Below, piece by piece: positions 24,743 to 36,487 of a stretch of DNA of 64,000 nt. A program made the translations under genes and the position numbers. The notes under the pieces are model-generated. The model was given only the letters and a program-made list of their open reading frames with translations, ran no database searches and had not been told where the DNA came from. Origin of the DNA: Simmondsia chinensis (lineage: Eukaryota > Streptophyta > Magnoliopsida > Caryophyllales > Simmondsiaceae); the NCBI GenBank assembly GCA_018398585.1, contig JAGTTD010000002.1, positions 31,302,186 to 31,366,185 of the forward strand. Reading direction: 5' to 3'. Numbering within the stretch: the first letter of the stretch is position 1; each line of letters begins with the position of its first letter.

Positions 24743-26741
24743 TGATGCGTATCAGATTTACGCAGCTTTTAATTATTATTTTAATTATTTTGCACCTATT
24801 TAATTATAGTTCTACACTCATTTTGGCAATTTTTATGTTTAACAGGTTTGAAATTAAAGTTTTGAAAATTGTCAAATTTTGGTGCAAATAAGACAAATTC
24901 GACGCGTACTCAATTAAATCAAGTCAATCGAGATTCGGGACAACAACATATAAGCTCGGCCCAGCCCGACCCGTCAGACCAGCACCAGCATCACCAACCC
25001 ATCGCACCTCCAGCCGCAGGCCCGTCTTCCGCAGCCCAACCGACACCAGCCCAGCATCAGTGTCTTCATTCATCATCTCCCTCTTCCAGCCCACACCGAC
25101 ACCTCAATCACTGAGCCCAACACACACCACCAGACCACGACCTAAATCCAGCGGGGCTTAGAGAGGAGGAAGAAGAGTCGGTTTGGGGAGGATTTAAATT
25201 CGCTAGTTTTTTGCATTTTTGGTCTCTCTGTTTTTTGAGTTCTTCACCACCACACAACTCTCTCTTTCTCTCTGCTGTCAATTTCATTTTCTATTTTTTT
25301 TCCGTTAAATTGGAACGAGAGCGAAATTAACGTGAAGGCCGACATGAGTTCGTTCATCTCCTCCTTCACCGGATCATCCTTGATGGAGAGCTAACTTGCT
25401 CTCTGGGGTTAGATGAAGTCTTAGTCTTTTTACTTTTGTATTACTTTTAATTTTGAGATGATTTATTTGTTACATGAATTGCTTGATTATGATAAACACT
25501 ACGAAGTATTGTGCTTTAGTTTTTTATTCAATTAATATGATTATTGAGTTTGTAACATTTAATTGTTGAGATTGATATTTATAAATTAATTCTTAGTGCT
25601 TGTAGGCTTAGTATTAATTAATCAAGTAATAGTATTAATCAAATTGTTAATTAAAGCCTATCTTCCCTATGCTTTAATTAGATAGCGTCAAAACGTAATA
25701 ATTAACAATATGATAGGTTGAGCAAAGTTTGAGGTGGTTCGGACATGTTAGAAGGAGACCGGGCAACACTCCAGTAAGGAGGTGCGAACAGCCCCTTACT
25801 GCATTAGGAAGGAGAGGAAGAGGCAAGCCAAAGAAGAGTTGGATGGAGACGATCCGACAAGACCTCACCCACCTAAACCTTCGGGAGGAGATGGCCTTAG
25901 ATAGGGCCCAATGGAGGGCTAGTATAGAAGTTATAGATGATCTAGTTGGAGTAGGATAGCCTAACTTACTAGTGCTAGGCCATGATATCATCTTGGCGCA
26001 CTTAGGTCGTGTACGTGCTCTCTTGAGCTACTACTTGCCTGCTTGCCTGCCTGCCTACCTATCCTTTGATTTCTGCTTGATGTGGCTTGTTTTGTATCTG
26101 TTGTCTTATTCGCCGTTTGTTTTGCCTTACTCATGCTTTGTTGCTCTCCTGTTGCCAGGTCACATGCTCTATGCTGCAGATCAGCCTCTCAGGTTGGGGG
26201 TCCTCGGAAATAGCCTCTCTTCAGGGTAGCCCCCTGAAGGGGGAAGGCTGCGTACATCTACCCCCCTAGACCCTGCTTTTGCGGGAGCCCTTACAGGCAT
26301 TGGGTTTGTTGTTGTTGTTATTGTAGGTTGAGCCTATTTTCCTTATGCTTTAGCTAGATAGGGTCAATACGCGATACTAACAACATTTCCCTAGTAGGTT
26401 GCAGCGTTTAGCCTATACCACTACCCGTGTGACAATTAATAATCCCAAGTTAAAAGTTAACGCAAAAATAATTGGCTAATGATGGATTCGAAACCCTAGG
26501 TTCCAATTTAATACACCTTTGAGTGTAGAAGTAGATTGCCTTAGTTTAATTTTCGTTTCTTTATATTAATCAATACAAAAATCTCTCAATTCTATATAAA
26601 TCAATTTGGGTTATAGAATAATTTCACGCACTCTTAGTCCCTGTGGTTCGACACCCTCTCGCTCTATACTATAATTTAGATGTGTTTAGTAGATAGGGTT
26701 TATATTAAATTTCGATAGACATAAAAAAAAAAAAGACATCA
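24743..26741 (+). repeat. 3' LTR of element B, enlarged by a LINE insertion
   Basis: TGATGCGTATC...GACATCA. It is 1999 bp because about 620 bp of LINE and a duplicated target are inserted; without them it matches the 1346-bp 5' LTR. It lacks about 40 bases of the GC-rich CAGCCC stretch present in the 5' LTR. Confidence 0.88.
25709..26330 (+). mobile_element. RTE-type LINE, 5'-truncated 3' end
   Basis: The frame 25729-25959 reads RWFGHVRRRPGNTPVRRCEQ, RGRGKPKKSWMETIRQDL, MALDRAQWRA: the C-terminal end of the RTE-clade LINE protein. The 3' untranslated region follows, with CTGCGTACATCTACCC, a TGCGGGAGCCC block and a TTG-repeat tail at 26305-26323. The flanks duplicate about 53 bases of LTR (25655-25708 and 26331-26383), an unusually long target duplication. 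Confidence 0.85.
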
Positions 26742-28598
26742 GTGGGCAATTGCTGATCAATTGGCGTTGTTGGCTGATGGATCATTAGTCAACAAACATT
26801 ATGTTGCCTGTCGATTGATTAGCTCTTCATGCCGATTAGTCGGTTAGTTCCTGAAACCTTACAAAATCGATATGGGTTGCGGAATTGTGACCCAATGGAT
26901 CCTTCTTTTCCACACATGGATGGGTTTCTCACGTAATCTTTAAATTATCTGATTTACACTTGATCTTCATCACTTTTCAACTTTTGTTTACTCCAATGCG
27001 TTCCAAGCGTAAATATACCTAAATAGCAATAAAACACACATGTAATTACCGAATATGTTGTGGGAGTGAGGCATAAAACATACAAAATGAGACATATCAG
27101 GTTTTAAAATGTAAAGAACCCACTATTACCAAAACAAAATTGTTACTGCGTCATCAAAATTGTAGTTTTCAAGACGATGTTGTGGCTGCCATTGTTTGCA
27201 AGTCACATCAATGCTCTAGCAATTACAATTTTTGTCTTACAATTTCCAAATTTATTTGTTATGGAATTTCTAATCCTAAGATTCATCTTAATGCTATAAA
27301 TCTTAAAGAAACAATCCCGAAATGATGCATTCCTACAGGATCATGTTAAAATAATGATATTTCTTTGACGTCATTTTCGTGAAGAATTGGAAGCCAAATA
27401 CCTTATTGTAAAGGACATGTATGTCATTTGGATAAATTTAACGGAAAATTTTGATTATAGAAAGTATGTGAGCCTCTCCAATCTTTCTATGAATGAATTC
27501 AACTTTGACCATTGGATGTTTTTGTAGGGAGAATATTATTGAAGATGATATGTTAGAATAAACATTTTACTTTTCATGTTTCAAATAAGCTCTTGCAGCA
27601 ATAATATTCATAACAAGGTTTTTAAAAATATTTAGAGTTATCATATCACCTTGTTACTGACTACAACGAGTTGGTGATGAAAAAATATCATTAATGACCG
27701 ACAGGGCTAGAACCTTCCTTGAGGTGAATGCTACACTATACTACCATCGAGGATTTGTTCTTGGCAGTTGTTGTGGAAGTCGTTGTGTGGCTATTGTGAG
27801 GTTGTGATCGCAGTCATAATGATTGACACTATGGTGTCCATAATGAACCAAAGTTTAAAAGGTCTGTTAAAAAATGTGAAGAAGTATAGAATGGAAAGTC
27901 CGCCGTTAACAAAACGTATTATTATATTAATGATATTATTTTATTACATATAAACATGTATGCGAGATGGTATTTGATATTATATTTATATATTTGATTA
28001 TACACGTAAATTATTTTTAACATGTCTAATTACTAGAAGTAAATTTCAATTTCAAACCATACTAATATATATGATTAAACTTATATATGTATTTTGTGTT
28101 TGGAGAAAAATGGATGTGAAGATTTATTTTTGACAAACACTATAACAACACACTTTATCCTCAAAAGTAAGATATGTTTTCTAAGCTATAATAGCTGAAG
28201 TGAATCTTAATATAATATCAAGTATTGAAACATAACTGAAGGCTTCAGAACAATGGTTTCTTACATCACCTTATATTATTGATTAAAATATAGAGACTCA
28301 ATCTCTTTTATGAAATTTATGTGTTTCTTGTACTTAAAACAAAATAATTACTAGGTTTTCCCCAACTAAAATGGGATTGGATGCGTTAGATTTTTAAAAG
28401 GACATAAGCATGGGCATATATTTCTTCACGTGGACTATTTTGATACTTAATGGTATCAATAGATGCTTAAACACGTTAGTTATATGTATGTTTATTATCC
28501 ATTCGTAATATGACATTTCTGAGATCTCAGCACAAATAACATGATTATGTGCTTAATTCCCAGATTATACAATCAAGAGAGAATACAAAAATATATAA
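26742..28598. other. Intergenic, no gene seen
   Basis: AT-rich, no credible reading frame or repeat that I recognise. The first part may be the outer remainder of element A's LTR, but I could not confirm this. Confidence 0.45.
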
Positions 28599-29717
28599 GG
28601 CTCTGTTTGCCATATGGAATTGGACCACGGAATTGCAATTCCAACTCCAATGCTGCTGGAATTGGAATTCTGATGGAATTAAAATTCCATTGTTTGGTTC
28701 GCCAAAGGAATTAGCTATTCGAGTCATCATGGGTTTTTGATCAATTGAGTTCGAGTTTTAGATCAGCGACAATCAGATTTTGATCAAAGTGGTTCACATG
28801 TGTTCGAGTTATTATGGCAACAGCGATTTAACTTGAGTTTAAGTTATTCGAGTTTTTGAGCCCAATCAGGTCGAGTATCACGTCGTATCATTTGGTATTC
28901 AAGTTATCTTAGATTTTCAATTAATCGGATTAGGTCTTTTCGGGATTTAGGCTAGAATTGATCAATTTGAGTTGATTTAGGTCATTTTGAGCCCAAGTCT
29001 TCTTAGTGTTGGAACAAATGAGTTGTACCATTTCAAATTTTAGGTCATCTTAGGCTATGTTTGAGATGAATCGAGTCATTTTGGGTCTAGGTCTTATTAA
29101 ATTTTTGGTCAATTTGGTATCGTCATTTCCACTTTGGCTCAATACATTACATTCAAGTCGAGTAGTTTCATTTTTCGAATTTGAGTCATCTCGAGTTCCG
29201 GATCAATAGGATTGGATCACTTTAAACATTAAATTAAGTTGATTTCGATTATTTCAAGTTGAAGTAAGTCGAGTTGGGTGATTTCAAGTTTCTAGGTTGT
29301 GTTGAAGTCTTTCGATTTTGAGTCATATTGGATTTGGGTTAATCAAGTTGGGTCATTTTAAATTAAAATCCAACAACAACAACAACAACAACAATAACAA
29401 CCCAGTGCCTCAAAGGGCACCCGCATCAGCAGGGTCTGGGGGGTAGATGTACGCAGCCTTCCCCCTTCCGGGGCTGCCCTGAAGGGAGGCTATTTCGGAG
29501 GACCCCCAACCTGATACGCTTGTCGGTAGCAATGATGCCTTGCAGCCTGGCATCAAGAGAGCAAATATTTTTAATTAAAATCTAATTTCCCAAGATTGGG
29601 TAGTGGAATTGTAGTTCCAATTTCAATAGGTGAATCAAACAACAGAATTGGAATTATGGGCCCAGTTTCAATTTCAAACCCAATTCTAGGCTCCAATTAC
29701 AAGCTTCAAACATGACC
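28599..29717. mobile_element. MITE-like element with GG..TGTTTG termini
   Basis: The left end is GGCTCTGTTTGCCA after TAA (28596-28598); the right end inverted is GGTCATGTTTGAAG, followed by GAA. Inner terminal parts are rich in GGAATTGGAATT words on both sides. The interior 28740-29360 is a degenerate repeat of GAGTCATTTTGAGTT-like words. A LINE tail is inserted at 29371. The element is non-coding and resembles PIF/Harbinger-type MITEs, but the right target base has changed. Confidence 0.5.
29371..29566 (-). mobile_element. LINE 3'-tail insertion (RTE-type), 196 bp
   Basis: On the minus strand it ends with the same GGTCCTC(C/G)GAAATAGCC, CTGCGTACATCTACCC and TTG tail as the LINE at 25709. 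It is flanked by ATTTTAAATTAAAATC (29355-29370) and ATTTTTAATTAAAATC (29567-29582), a 16-bp target duplication with one mismatch. Noncoding: only the 3' untranslated region was copied. Confidence 0.85.
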
Positions 29718-30890
29718 GAAATAAATAGTGGAATATTTGAAATGTAGATCTTTAAGAATGATGAGATGGGGAACATTGTGAACGCTCACTGTCAATGGGG
29801 TTGGTTACAGTGCGGTGGGCACCGTGAGAGAGAGAGGAGAGAGAGACAGGTACCAACTGCACCTGATCTCTCCCGTATCAAAGAGCTATCATCATAATTG
29901 CCCCAAAGTCATTATCTTGTCACTTTAAGATCTTTTTTGAGCCCTAATATTATTTGCCAGGACAAAATTATAATCACATTATTGCTTTGTCAATAATTTT
30001 TGCCCCAACAATAACAACTTCTCAGCTCCATACACATAAGTGTTATGGACCCATGCCTAATGCCAAATGGCAATGCCTGCCAATCATTTTCCATTCACTT
30101 TTTGACCCTTGGGTTTCTGTGATGTAGCATAGTTTATTTAATTTAGTTTTTGATCATGTCTTATTTTTAGGATTGTAGTTTCCTATATGAATTAGCATTA
30201 ATCTTATCTTATCCAATATTATACCGGGATTTAGCTTTTTTTTTTTTTTTTATAAACACATCTCTATGAGTGATTAGTTTTCAATATGGAGAAATGCTAT
30301 TAAGTTTTTTTCTTGGGTAGCAAGTTATGCTACATCACTGTGTCCTTCAAGTAATATTTCTGAGATTTTGTAGGGACTTAAGCATGACCGTGGAGTTAGA
30401 TATATGAGAAATACTAAGACCAAATAAGATTTCATTATAAAATTAATTAACCCTAGGTAAAGCAATCCACTGTGCTCATATTGGGTCTCTTCATTCTTAA
30501 ATCCAATATGGGACTCGCGTGTGGTTTCTTCACAATATTAATGTAAGGGATAGTAACATTTGTTGGATCACGTAACCTTTTAGATAATAATCATGATTAT
30601 GCTTCTAGAGATTGAGAGGAACAAAATCGAAGAAGGATCTTATCAATACTTATTATTGGGGTATAAAACTATTAATGAACCTTCCCTTCACCATTTAAGA
30701 TTTTAGAATAATTAATTCATTGATATCAAACATCTTTGACAGAAAGATCAAAATTTTAAATCCTAACAACTCTCACTCATATATTAATTAATTTTTTATC
30801 AAGGTGAATTTTGATAGTATCAGTTCAGTCGTCGTCTCTCCTTGATCCATTTGACACTTGTTTCCTAATAAAACATATGTGATGTTAGTC
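29718..30890. other. Intergenic, no gene seen
   Basis: Contains a GA-rich microsatellite at about 29826-29850 and a poly-T run at 30235-30252. No supported gene. Confidence 0.45.
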
Positions 30891-30999
30891 CTTTTTTGGT
30901 AAATCAGTGATATATACCATATATGATCAAAAACATTATACAAGTCTACGAGGGGCATACCCCAAGTCATGGCCAAAAGGCCTACATCAAAGAATCAAT

Positions 31000-31520
31000 C
31001 AAAAGAAAGAAACAAAACAAGAAGTATCATCGGTCAACTTGACCAAACAAAGGAAACAAAGAAAAACAAGTGCCAAAACAAAGCTAGTACTCAATCCCCC
31101 ACTCTTACAGAAGCTGCGAGTGATGATGTGCACCACGAAGCGTAGGAGCAGCAATGAGATGGCTACGAACCAATCCTGTGATCTCCTCAGTGACAATTGT
31201 TGAAGGCTTGGACTGGGAGCGCTAAATCCTCAGGTTACGCTCATCCCAGAGGATGTAAACCGTCGCGGAGAGACAAATGCAGGCAAGGATCGATCCACCT
31301 CATGACCACGAAGCCTGGTAGCGGCCCACTGAACCAACTCACACCAAGGAGACGCAAGCCAGGCGAGAGAGGTGCGAGAAGACACCCTGGACCAAACAGT
31401 AGCGGAGTAGCTACAGGCGAAGAAGAGATGGCCGTATGAATCATCATCTAACCCACACAAAACACATGTAGCTCGTACATCCTGCACTCGATGCCTTGGT
31501 AGTCTGTCAAAGTCCATAAC
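31000..31520 (-). pseudogene. LINE ORF2, C-terminal zinc-binding domain
   Basis: RATCVLCGLDDDSYGHLFFA followed by CSYSATVWSRV is the zf-RVT pattern (CXXC...H..C) at the end of plant L1 ORF2 proteins. A stop follows near 31230. Between this domain and the RT (31520-32245) only fragments in other frames are visible, for example ESNLAAFLWKGASLGPGRAK and VSWEHLCYPHKKGGLGIW. Confidence 0.75.
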
Positions 31521-33284
31521 CGCTCACAGGAAGCAAGCCACAAAATGAAGGAATGCCTGGGTATGTGCAGCTAAAACCAGAGAAGATGATGGATGGAGTC
31601 CTCCTCCCTCCGACTATGAATCATCTCTCATGCCAACCTAGTGGAGAAAACCCTAGATGGGTCTCCCATGCACCTCGCACTATCTGCTACCCCTGGGTGG
31701 GGCCTGAAATCAACAGAATCCTAAATAGGTAGGAGCTCAACAACATCCTGTGGGAACCGCCACTGATCACCCTCAATGATATGTGAAACACGGGAGCCCA
31801 AGCGATAACCAGTGGAATGTAGGAGGCGGAAAGAGAACCGCCCCTCCAATCGTCCACACGGCAGCCAGTAGTCAGACCACAAAGAAGTATCATGACCATC
31901 ACTAATGATATGCTGGAAAGCTCCAGCACAAAGCAATCAAACACCCAAAATGCTCCTCCATAACCATGGAATCGATCCTCTAGGCTGAATATCCCAGAAG
32001 GACTTTCCCTAGAGTCGATTGGCGTGAATCCATCTAGGCAGGAGAGAGGCACGATCAGTGAGTAGAACCTAGATGTGCTTTATGAGAAGCCTGATTCCAC
32101 TCAAACAAGCGCCAAATCCCGAGACCACCCTTCTTGTGAGGATAACAGAGATGCTCCCAGGAAACCTTGGCCCTACCTGGGCCTAATGAAGCGCCTTTCC
32201 AAAGAAAGGCAGCAAGATTCGACTCAATCTTCTTGATCATCAGTTTCAGAAGAATGAAGACAGATGACCAGAAGACCTGGATAAAAAACAGAACCTATCG
32301 GATGAGCTGCAAACACCTAGCATAAGATAAAGCATGAGATGTCCGGAGCTGGATGCGAGCAAAGATGTGGCCGAGTAAGGGCTTGCAGTTAATGAACTGA
32401 AGCCTCGTTGTGATGAGCGGCACACCCAAATACCTGACCGGGCACTGTCCCAATCTGATCCCCAAAATGTCGATAAGAGACTGCTGGAACTCAGGATCAG
32501 CCCCGGTAACGAAGATGGTGCTCTTTGCTGCATTCGAGGACAGCCCCGAGAGTGCAGCAAAATGATTCAAGGTCTCACGGATAACCGAAACACTGCCTTC
32601 ATCAGCCTCACTAAAAATCACAAGATCATCTGCAAAGCACAAGTGAGAAAGACCGGTACTCTAGCAACGAGGATGAAAGCGGAACCTTGGATCAGATGAT
32701 GCACGGCGGAGTAAAACCCGTAAGCCCTCCATGGAAATAACAAAGAGATAAGGCGAGAGAGCGGCTCCATGTCTAATACCTCTGCTTGTGCCAAAAAAAC
32801 CCTAAAGCTCGCCATTAATGGCAACTGAAAATTTGGCTATGGAGAGGCACTCCCGCACCCAACTACTCATAACCTCAGGTATACCCATACAGCGCATAGC
32901 AGTAAGAATGAACTCCCAGTGCACTGTGTCAAATGCCTTGTGAAGATCAACCTTCAGAGCACACCGAGGTGATAGTGTCTGAAGGTGATAATCGTGCAGA
33001 AGCTCCTGAGCCAGCATAATACTATCAAATATCCTCCGTCCAGGAATAAAAGCAAATTGCGAGTCGTCACTGAGGTAATACAGAACCCCTTTCAACCTAT
33101 TTGCAATGATCTTAGTGATGCACTTATAGATCAAATTGCAACAGGAGATCGGGCGATAGTTAGCCAAAGTGGAGGGATTCTCCACTTTCGGGATCAAGCT
33201 GATGCGAGTAGTATTCATGGCGCCAAGCATGCACCCTGACTGAAAGAAAGACCGGACAACTTGAACCATGTCACGCCCCACCAC
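31521..33284 (-). pseudogene. LINE ORF2, reverse transcriptase
   Basis: 32802-33284 carries ISLIPKVENPSTLANYRPIS, QFAFIPGRRIFDSIMLAQEL and KVDLHKAFDTVHW, the early RT blocks. 32295-32642 has the catalytic CFADDLVIFSEAD (FADD box) and KSTIFVTG. 31521-32240 has the connection region. Stops at about 32800 and several frame changes break it. RT would copy LINE RNA at a nicked target. Confidence 0.82.
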
Positions 33285-33287
33285 ATC

Positions 33288-35050
33288 CTAAGCCCTCTTA
33301 AAGAAGAGGGAGGTACACCCATCAGGGCTAGGCGCCCTATCATCCCCAGTGGAGAACAAAGCATCTCTCACCTCAACATCAGCAACCGGTATAGTCAGTG
33401 GATGAGCCTGATCCTCAGAAATTTGGGTCTGAAAGAGCTCCGAAATATCCTCATGAAGCAGTTCACTCAGCTCTATAAATAAGTCACGAAAGTAAGATAC
33501 CCTAGCCTCCGAAATTTGACGGTCATCATACGTCCTCCTGCCGTCAGGACGGATAATGGAAGAGATTCGGTTCCTAGCCTTCTGACGTGTGACAGACTTA
33601 TGGAAAAACTCCCAAAGAAAGCCACTAGATATGCGACTTCTGACGGTAGAAAGTCTCCTCATCCCTATGTAGCCGCGAGTACTCCCGAGACGGACGACGC
33701 TCCACCTCTCGAAGCAACATACTCTCGGCGTCATCATCTAACACCCTCTGACCTTCAGTTCAGGCACCTCCTACTGCCATAACCCGAGCCGATATGTGGC
33801 TATAGTGCCTAGCATTGAGGGCCTTCAGCTCACCCTTCAACCGCTTCAGCTTCTGAGTGAGCTGAAACATAGGTGTGCCCTCAATGCCAGTCTCCCAAAC
33901 CCTCCTCACAATAGGTAGGAACTCCTCATGGTCGGCCCAGAAGTTAAAGAACTTGAAAGGGAGCTGCGATGAGTGGCGCTCTCCAAGTCCTCTAACTACA
34001 AAGGGACAATGGTCAGAACATAACTCCCGTGGAAGGAACTCAACAGATGAGGAAGAGAAAAAGCAAAGCCATCCCTCGCTCACAATGCACTAGTCAAGAC
34101 GCTTCAAGATGAGAGCATCTCCATCCAACCCCCATGTGAAGCGTAGCCCAATGAGTGGCAGAACTGTGAGCTCGGAATCATGAACATAGTCTATAAAGTC
34201 ATCCATATGTCCAGGCCAAGAGTCTTGTCCACCTCTCCTATCACTAGGACTGAGAATAGCGTTAAAGTCTCCAAGGAGTATCAAAGGCTCCTCCTGAAGA
34301 CCCACGTTGGCTCCTCGAATCTACCTCCAAAGCTCCCGACATGGTCCCGGCTTGTTAAAGCCGTAGACAAATGTAGCAGTAAAGTCCACACCACCTCGGA
34401 TGTCAGAAACCTGGCAAGTGAGATACTGATCCCCACCCTGAACTCTCACTACATGGTACAAGTTCGGATCCCATAAGACAATGATGCAACACCCACGGGG
34501 CCACACCCCACTGATCAGAAACTGCCACCCCTCAGCACAGTGGGTAATAGCGGACTCAACATCAACAGGGTTAGTCTTGGTCTCAACCAAGCCAACTAAA
34601 ATCAAGCCACTGGAAGTGATTTAGCCATGCACAGCACCGATAGTATTAGGGTTATTAAACCCCCTCACATTCCAGCATCCAATCATGGGAAACTGAAAAT
34701 CTATCTCGAACCTCCACGGTCTCTACGGCCCAAACGAGCACCCAGGGCATCATGAGCACCCCAAGTACCCCAAGCACCCCAAGCACCCTGGGTAATTTGA
34801 GCAGCAGCAAAGCACGTAACACAAATAGTAGGAGCACTCGTCCTCTCCTCGGCCAAAAGAGCAAACTAGTTCGGAGGCTCGATACTAGGTACTGGCTCCG
34901 CCGACTGGCTTTCAACGCAAGCAAGGGGCTAATAAATCCCCACAAGAGCATCCTAAGCATCCTCAACCTTAATAGGAACAAGGGCATGTCCCAAATCCTC
35001 AAGCGATCGACTCTCCTGGGCACTCGAAGATGAGTCCGAGCAAGAAACAC
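33288..35050 (-). pseudogene. LINE ORF2, APE-like endonuclease
   Basis: 34321-34605 has LVGLVETKTN with the Glu of the active site; 34090-34305 has ILLGDFNAILSPSDR and a TWGLDGD region; 33760-34083 has SDHCPFVV, the catalytic Asp-His pair. 33288-33737 is the linker to RT (DDRAPSPDGCTSLFFKRA). The upstream part to 35050 is a low-complexity Arg/Leu-rich frame probably belonging to the inter-ORF region. Stops lie between each block. Confidence 0.78.
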
Positions 35051-35653
35051 GGGACCCGCTAGTGGGTTGGGTAGGGCTCACCCCAAAACGAGGCGACTCT
35101 GTGGGTGAGACCGATGTGGATCGCCCCCCGATACCCAAGGCCAGGCTGCCCAGCAGCCTAGCTGCTGCCGTGGCCGGTGTGGCCAGTGGCGGCCCACTAT
35201 TGTGGGCCAAGGGGACCTCCGTGTCCCCTTGTGGAAGAAGGGAGACTAGGCCCAGTTCTGGCCTAGTTTGGCCCACACGTGGGCCTGCCTCAGGCCCAAC
35301 ATGGGCCTAGGTAGGGTCCACTATGGGCCTCTGCCTTGGGCCCGACACCGTTGTGGGCCTTGTTGGGGGGGGGGGGGGGGGGGGCACACCTCCTCCCTCT
35401 TAGTGGGCTTGGGCCACCTCGCCCAGTCCCAGCCCTGGGCCGAGTGTGGGCCGCAGTGCATGGGCTGCCTTCAGGTGGCAGCCCACCACCAGTAAGAGGG
35501 GGCACCAACGCCCCCTCTCTCAATTCCTCCCCATCCCTAACACCAACACCACCTCCAACGCCATCGTCCACCTCGCCACCCCAAGCACCACCAGCAATGA
35601 CACCGCCAGCACCAGGCGGTGTCCCATGCGCCGGCGCCACAACCATGGCCTTA
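35051..35653 (-). repeat. GGCCCA-rich, G20-containing segment of the LINE
   Basis: Between ORF1 and ORF2, 35180-35480 is dense in GGCCCA/TGGGCC words and contains a run of 20 G at 35365-35384. Frames through it give Pro/Gly-rich text on both strands, which I treat as compositional artefact. Confidence 0.7.
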
Positions 35654-36487
35654 TCAGCCACCACCGCCCCAGACTTCTTCTTCAATTTCCTCTTCTTTGT
35701 TTCGCCCTAACACTGGAGCAGCCATAGCGGAAGCCTTCCGAACACCACGAGGCGAACAGTCATGCCCCAACACCATACAAGTCAGACAACGCTTAGGCAT
35801 AGCTTCACACTTAATACCGAGATGGACTCGAGCACCACGTCCCTCAATGAAGGTTTCCCGTGGCACAGGGGCTGTGGCCTTCACCTCAGCACAGACCCGA
35901 ATATAACCCAAACGAGTACCTTCAGCCGTGACCTTGTCCATGAACAAGGGTACACCAACCGTGCTACTAGCAATACTAATCCTAGTTGGTTTCCAAAGAG
36001 ACAAAGGAAGACCAGATATTCGGACCCAAACAAGAGCAGTTTGCCTATCCTTACGAATAGTGAGCCCCTCCCTCCACAGTTGGAGGAACATGCAAACACC
36101 CTTAAAGAACCAAGGACTGCCTAAAAAAGCAGTCTCGGCCTTCACACTAGTGCGAAGCCGAAAGTAATACACCTCTCCATCAAACAGAACACATTCAAGG
36201 CCCTTGTTACCCCAGAGAAAACTGGCAATCTCCTGAGCATGAGAATAAGCCAATCCCGTGCCAATGAGCCTACCCACCAAACAACGGTCCCATAGATCAT
36301 TGGCGGCATCTAAGACCTCATCAAGTATGACCCCTAAAGTCTTGCCGTCAACAAGAATAGGTTGAACATATTTTAAGGTGTTCAGGTTGGTAGAGTGAAC
36401 CCGGTCAGCCCAGGTGGAAGCATCCACACCACCCCCTGCCATACCCATACCTACAGACACAGCCATAGCGTCACGCACCTCAGACAT
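35654..36487 (-). CDS. LINE ORF1: DUF4283-like nucleic-acid-binding protein
   Basis: 277 codons, uninterrupted, from ATG at 36487. The middle (about residues 85-200) has the DUF4283 pattern: FLWGNKGLECVLFDGEVYYF, FLGSPWFFKGVCMFLQLWRE, TALVWVRISGLPLSLWKPTR, IASSTVGVPLFMDK. It ends with CLTCMVLGHDC, a CCHC-like knuckle. Plant L1 ORF1 proteins of this kind bind the element's RNA. The frame stops shortly after the knuckle, so the C-terminal tail may be lost. The only long intact frame of this LINE. Confidence 0.75.
   Translation of the reverse strand: MSEVRDAMAVSVGMGMAGGGVDASTWADRVHSTNLNTLKYVQPILVDGKTLGVILDEVLDAANDLWDRCLVGRLIGTGLAYSHAQEIASFLWGNKGLECVLFDGEVYYFRLRTSVKAETAFLGSPWFFKGVCMFLQLWREGLTIRKDRQTALVWVRISGLPLSLWKPTRISIASSTVGVPLFMDKVTAEGTRLGYIRVCAEVKATAPVPRETFIEGRGARVHLGIKCEAMPKRCLTCMVLGHDCSPRGVRKASAMAAPVLGRNKEEEIEEEVWGGGG

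Larger units (their letters stand above)
16459..26741 (+). mobile_element. Ty3/gypsy Athila-like element B with two LTRs
   Basis: Two LTRs (TGATGCG...ACATCA) flank gag, protease, RT, RNase H and integrase in plus orientation. Flanks GCAGG and GTGGG match at 3 of 5 bases, possibly a decayed target duplication. In a 260-bp hand comparison of the two LTR starts I count about 18 differences (about 7%), so the element is several times older than the gypsy element at 52196. It is disabled by many stops and frameshifts. Confidence 0.85.

Noticed and set aside
16454..26746. Clean 5-bp target duplication for element B
   Set aside because: GCAGG and GTGGG differ at two bases; compatible with decay but not evidence.
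26742..28598. Hidden host gene between element B and the MITE
   Set aside because: Only short frames without codon structure, splice context or recognisable motif.
34655..35050. Arg/Leu-rich 131-codon frame upstream of the LINE endonuclease
   Set aside because: Low-complexity leucine/arginine runs from GC-rich repeats; probably untranslated spacer, not a separate gene.
35336..35727. Pro-rich frames on the plus strand opposite the LINE
   Set aside because: Compositional artefact of GC-rich LINE sequence antisense to ORF1/ORF2; stop-poor because of low A/T.
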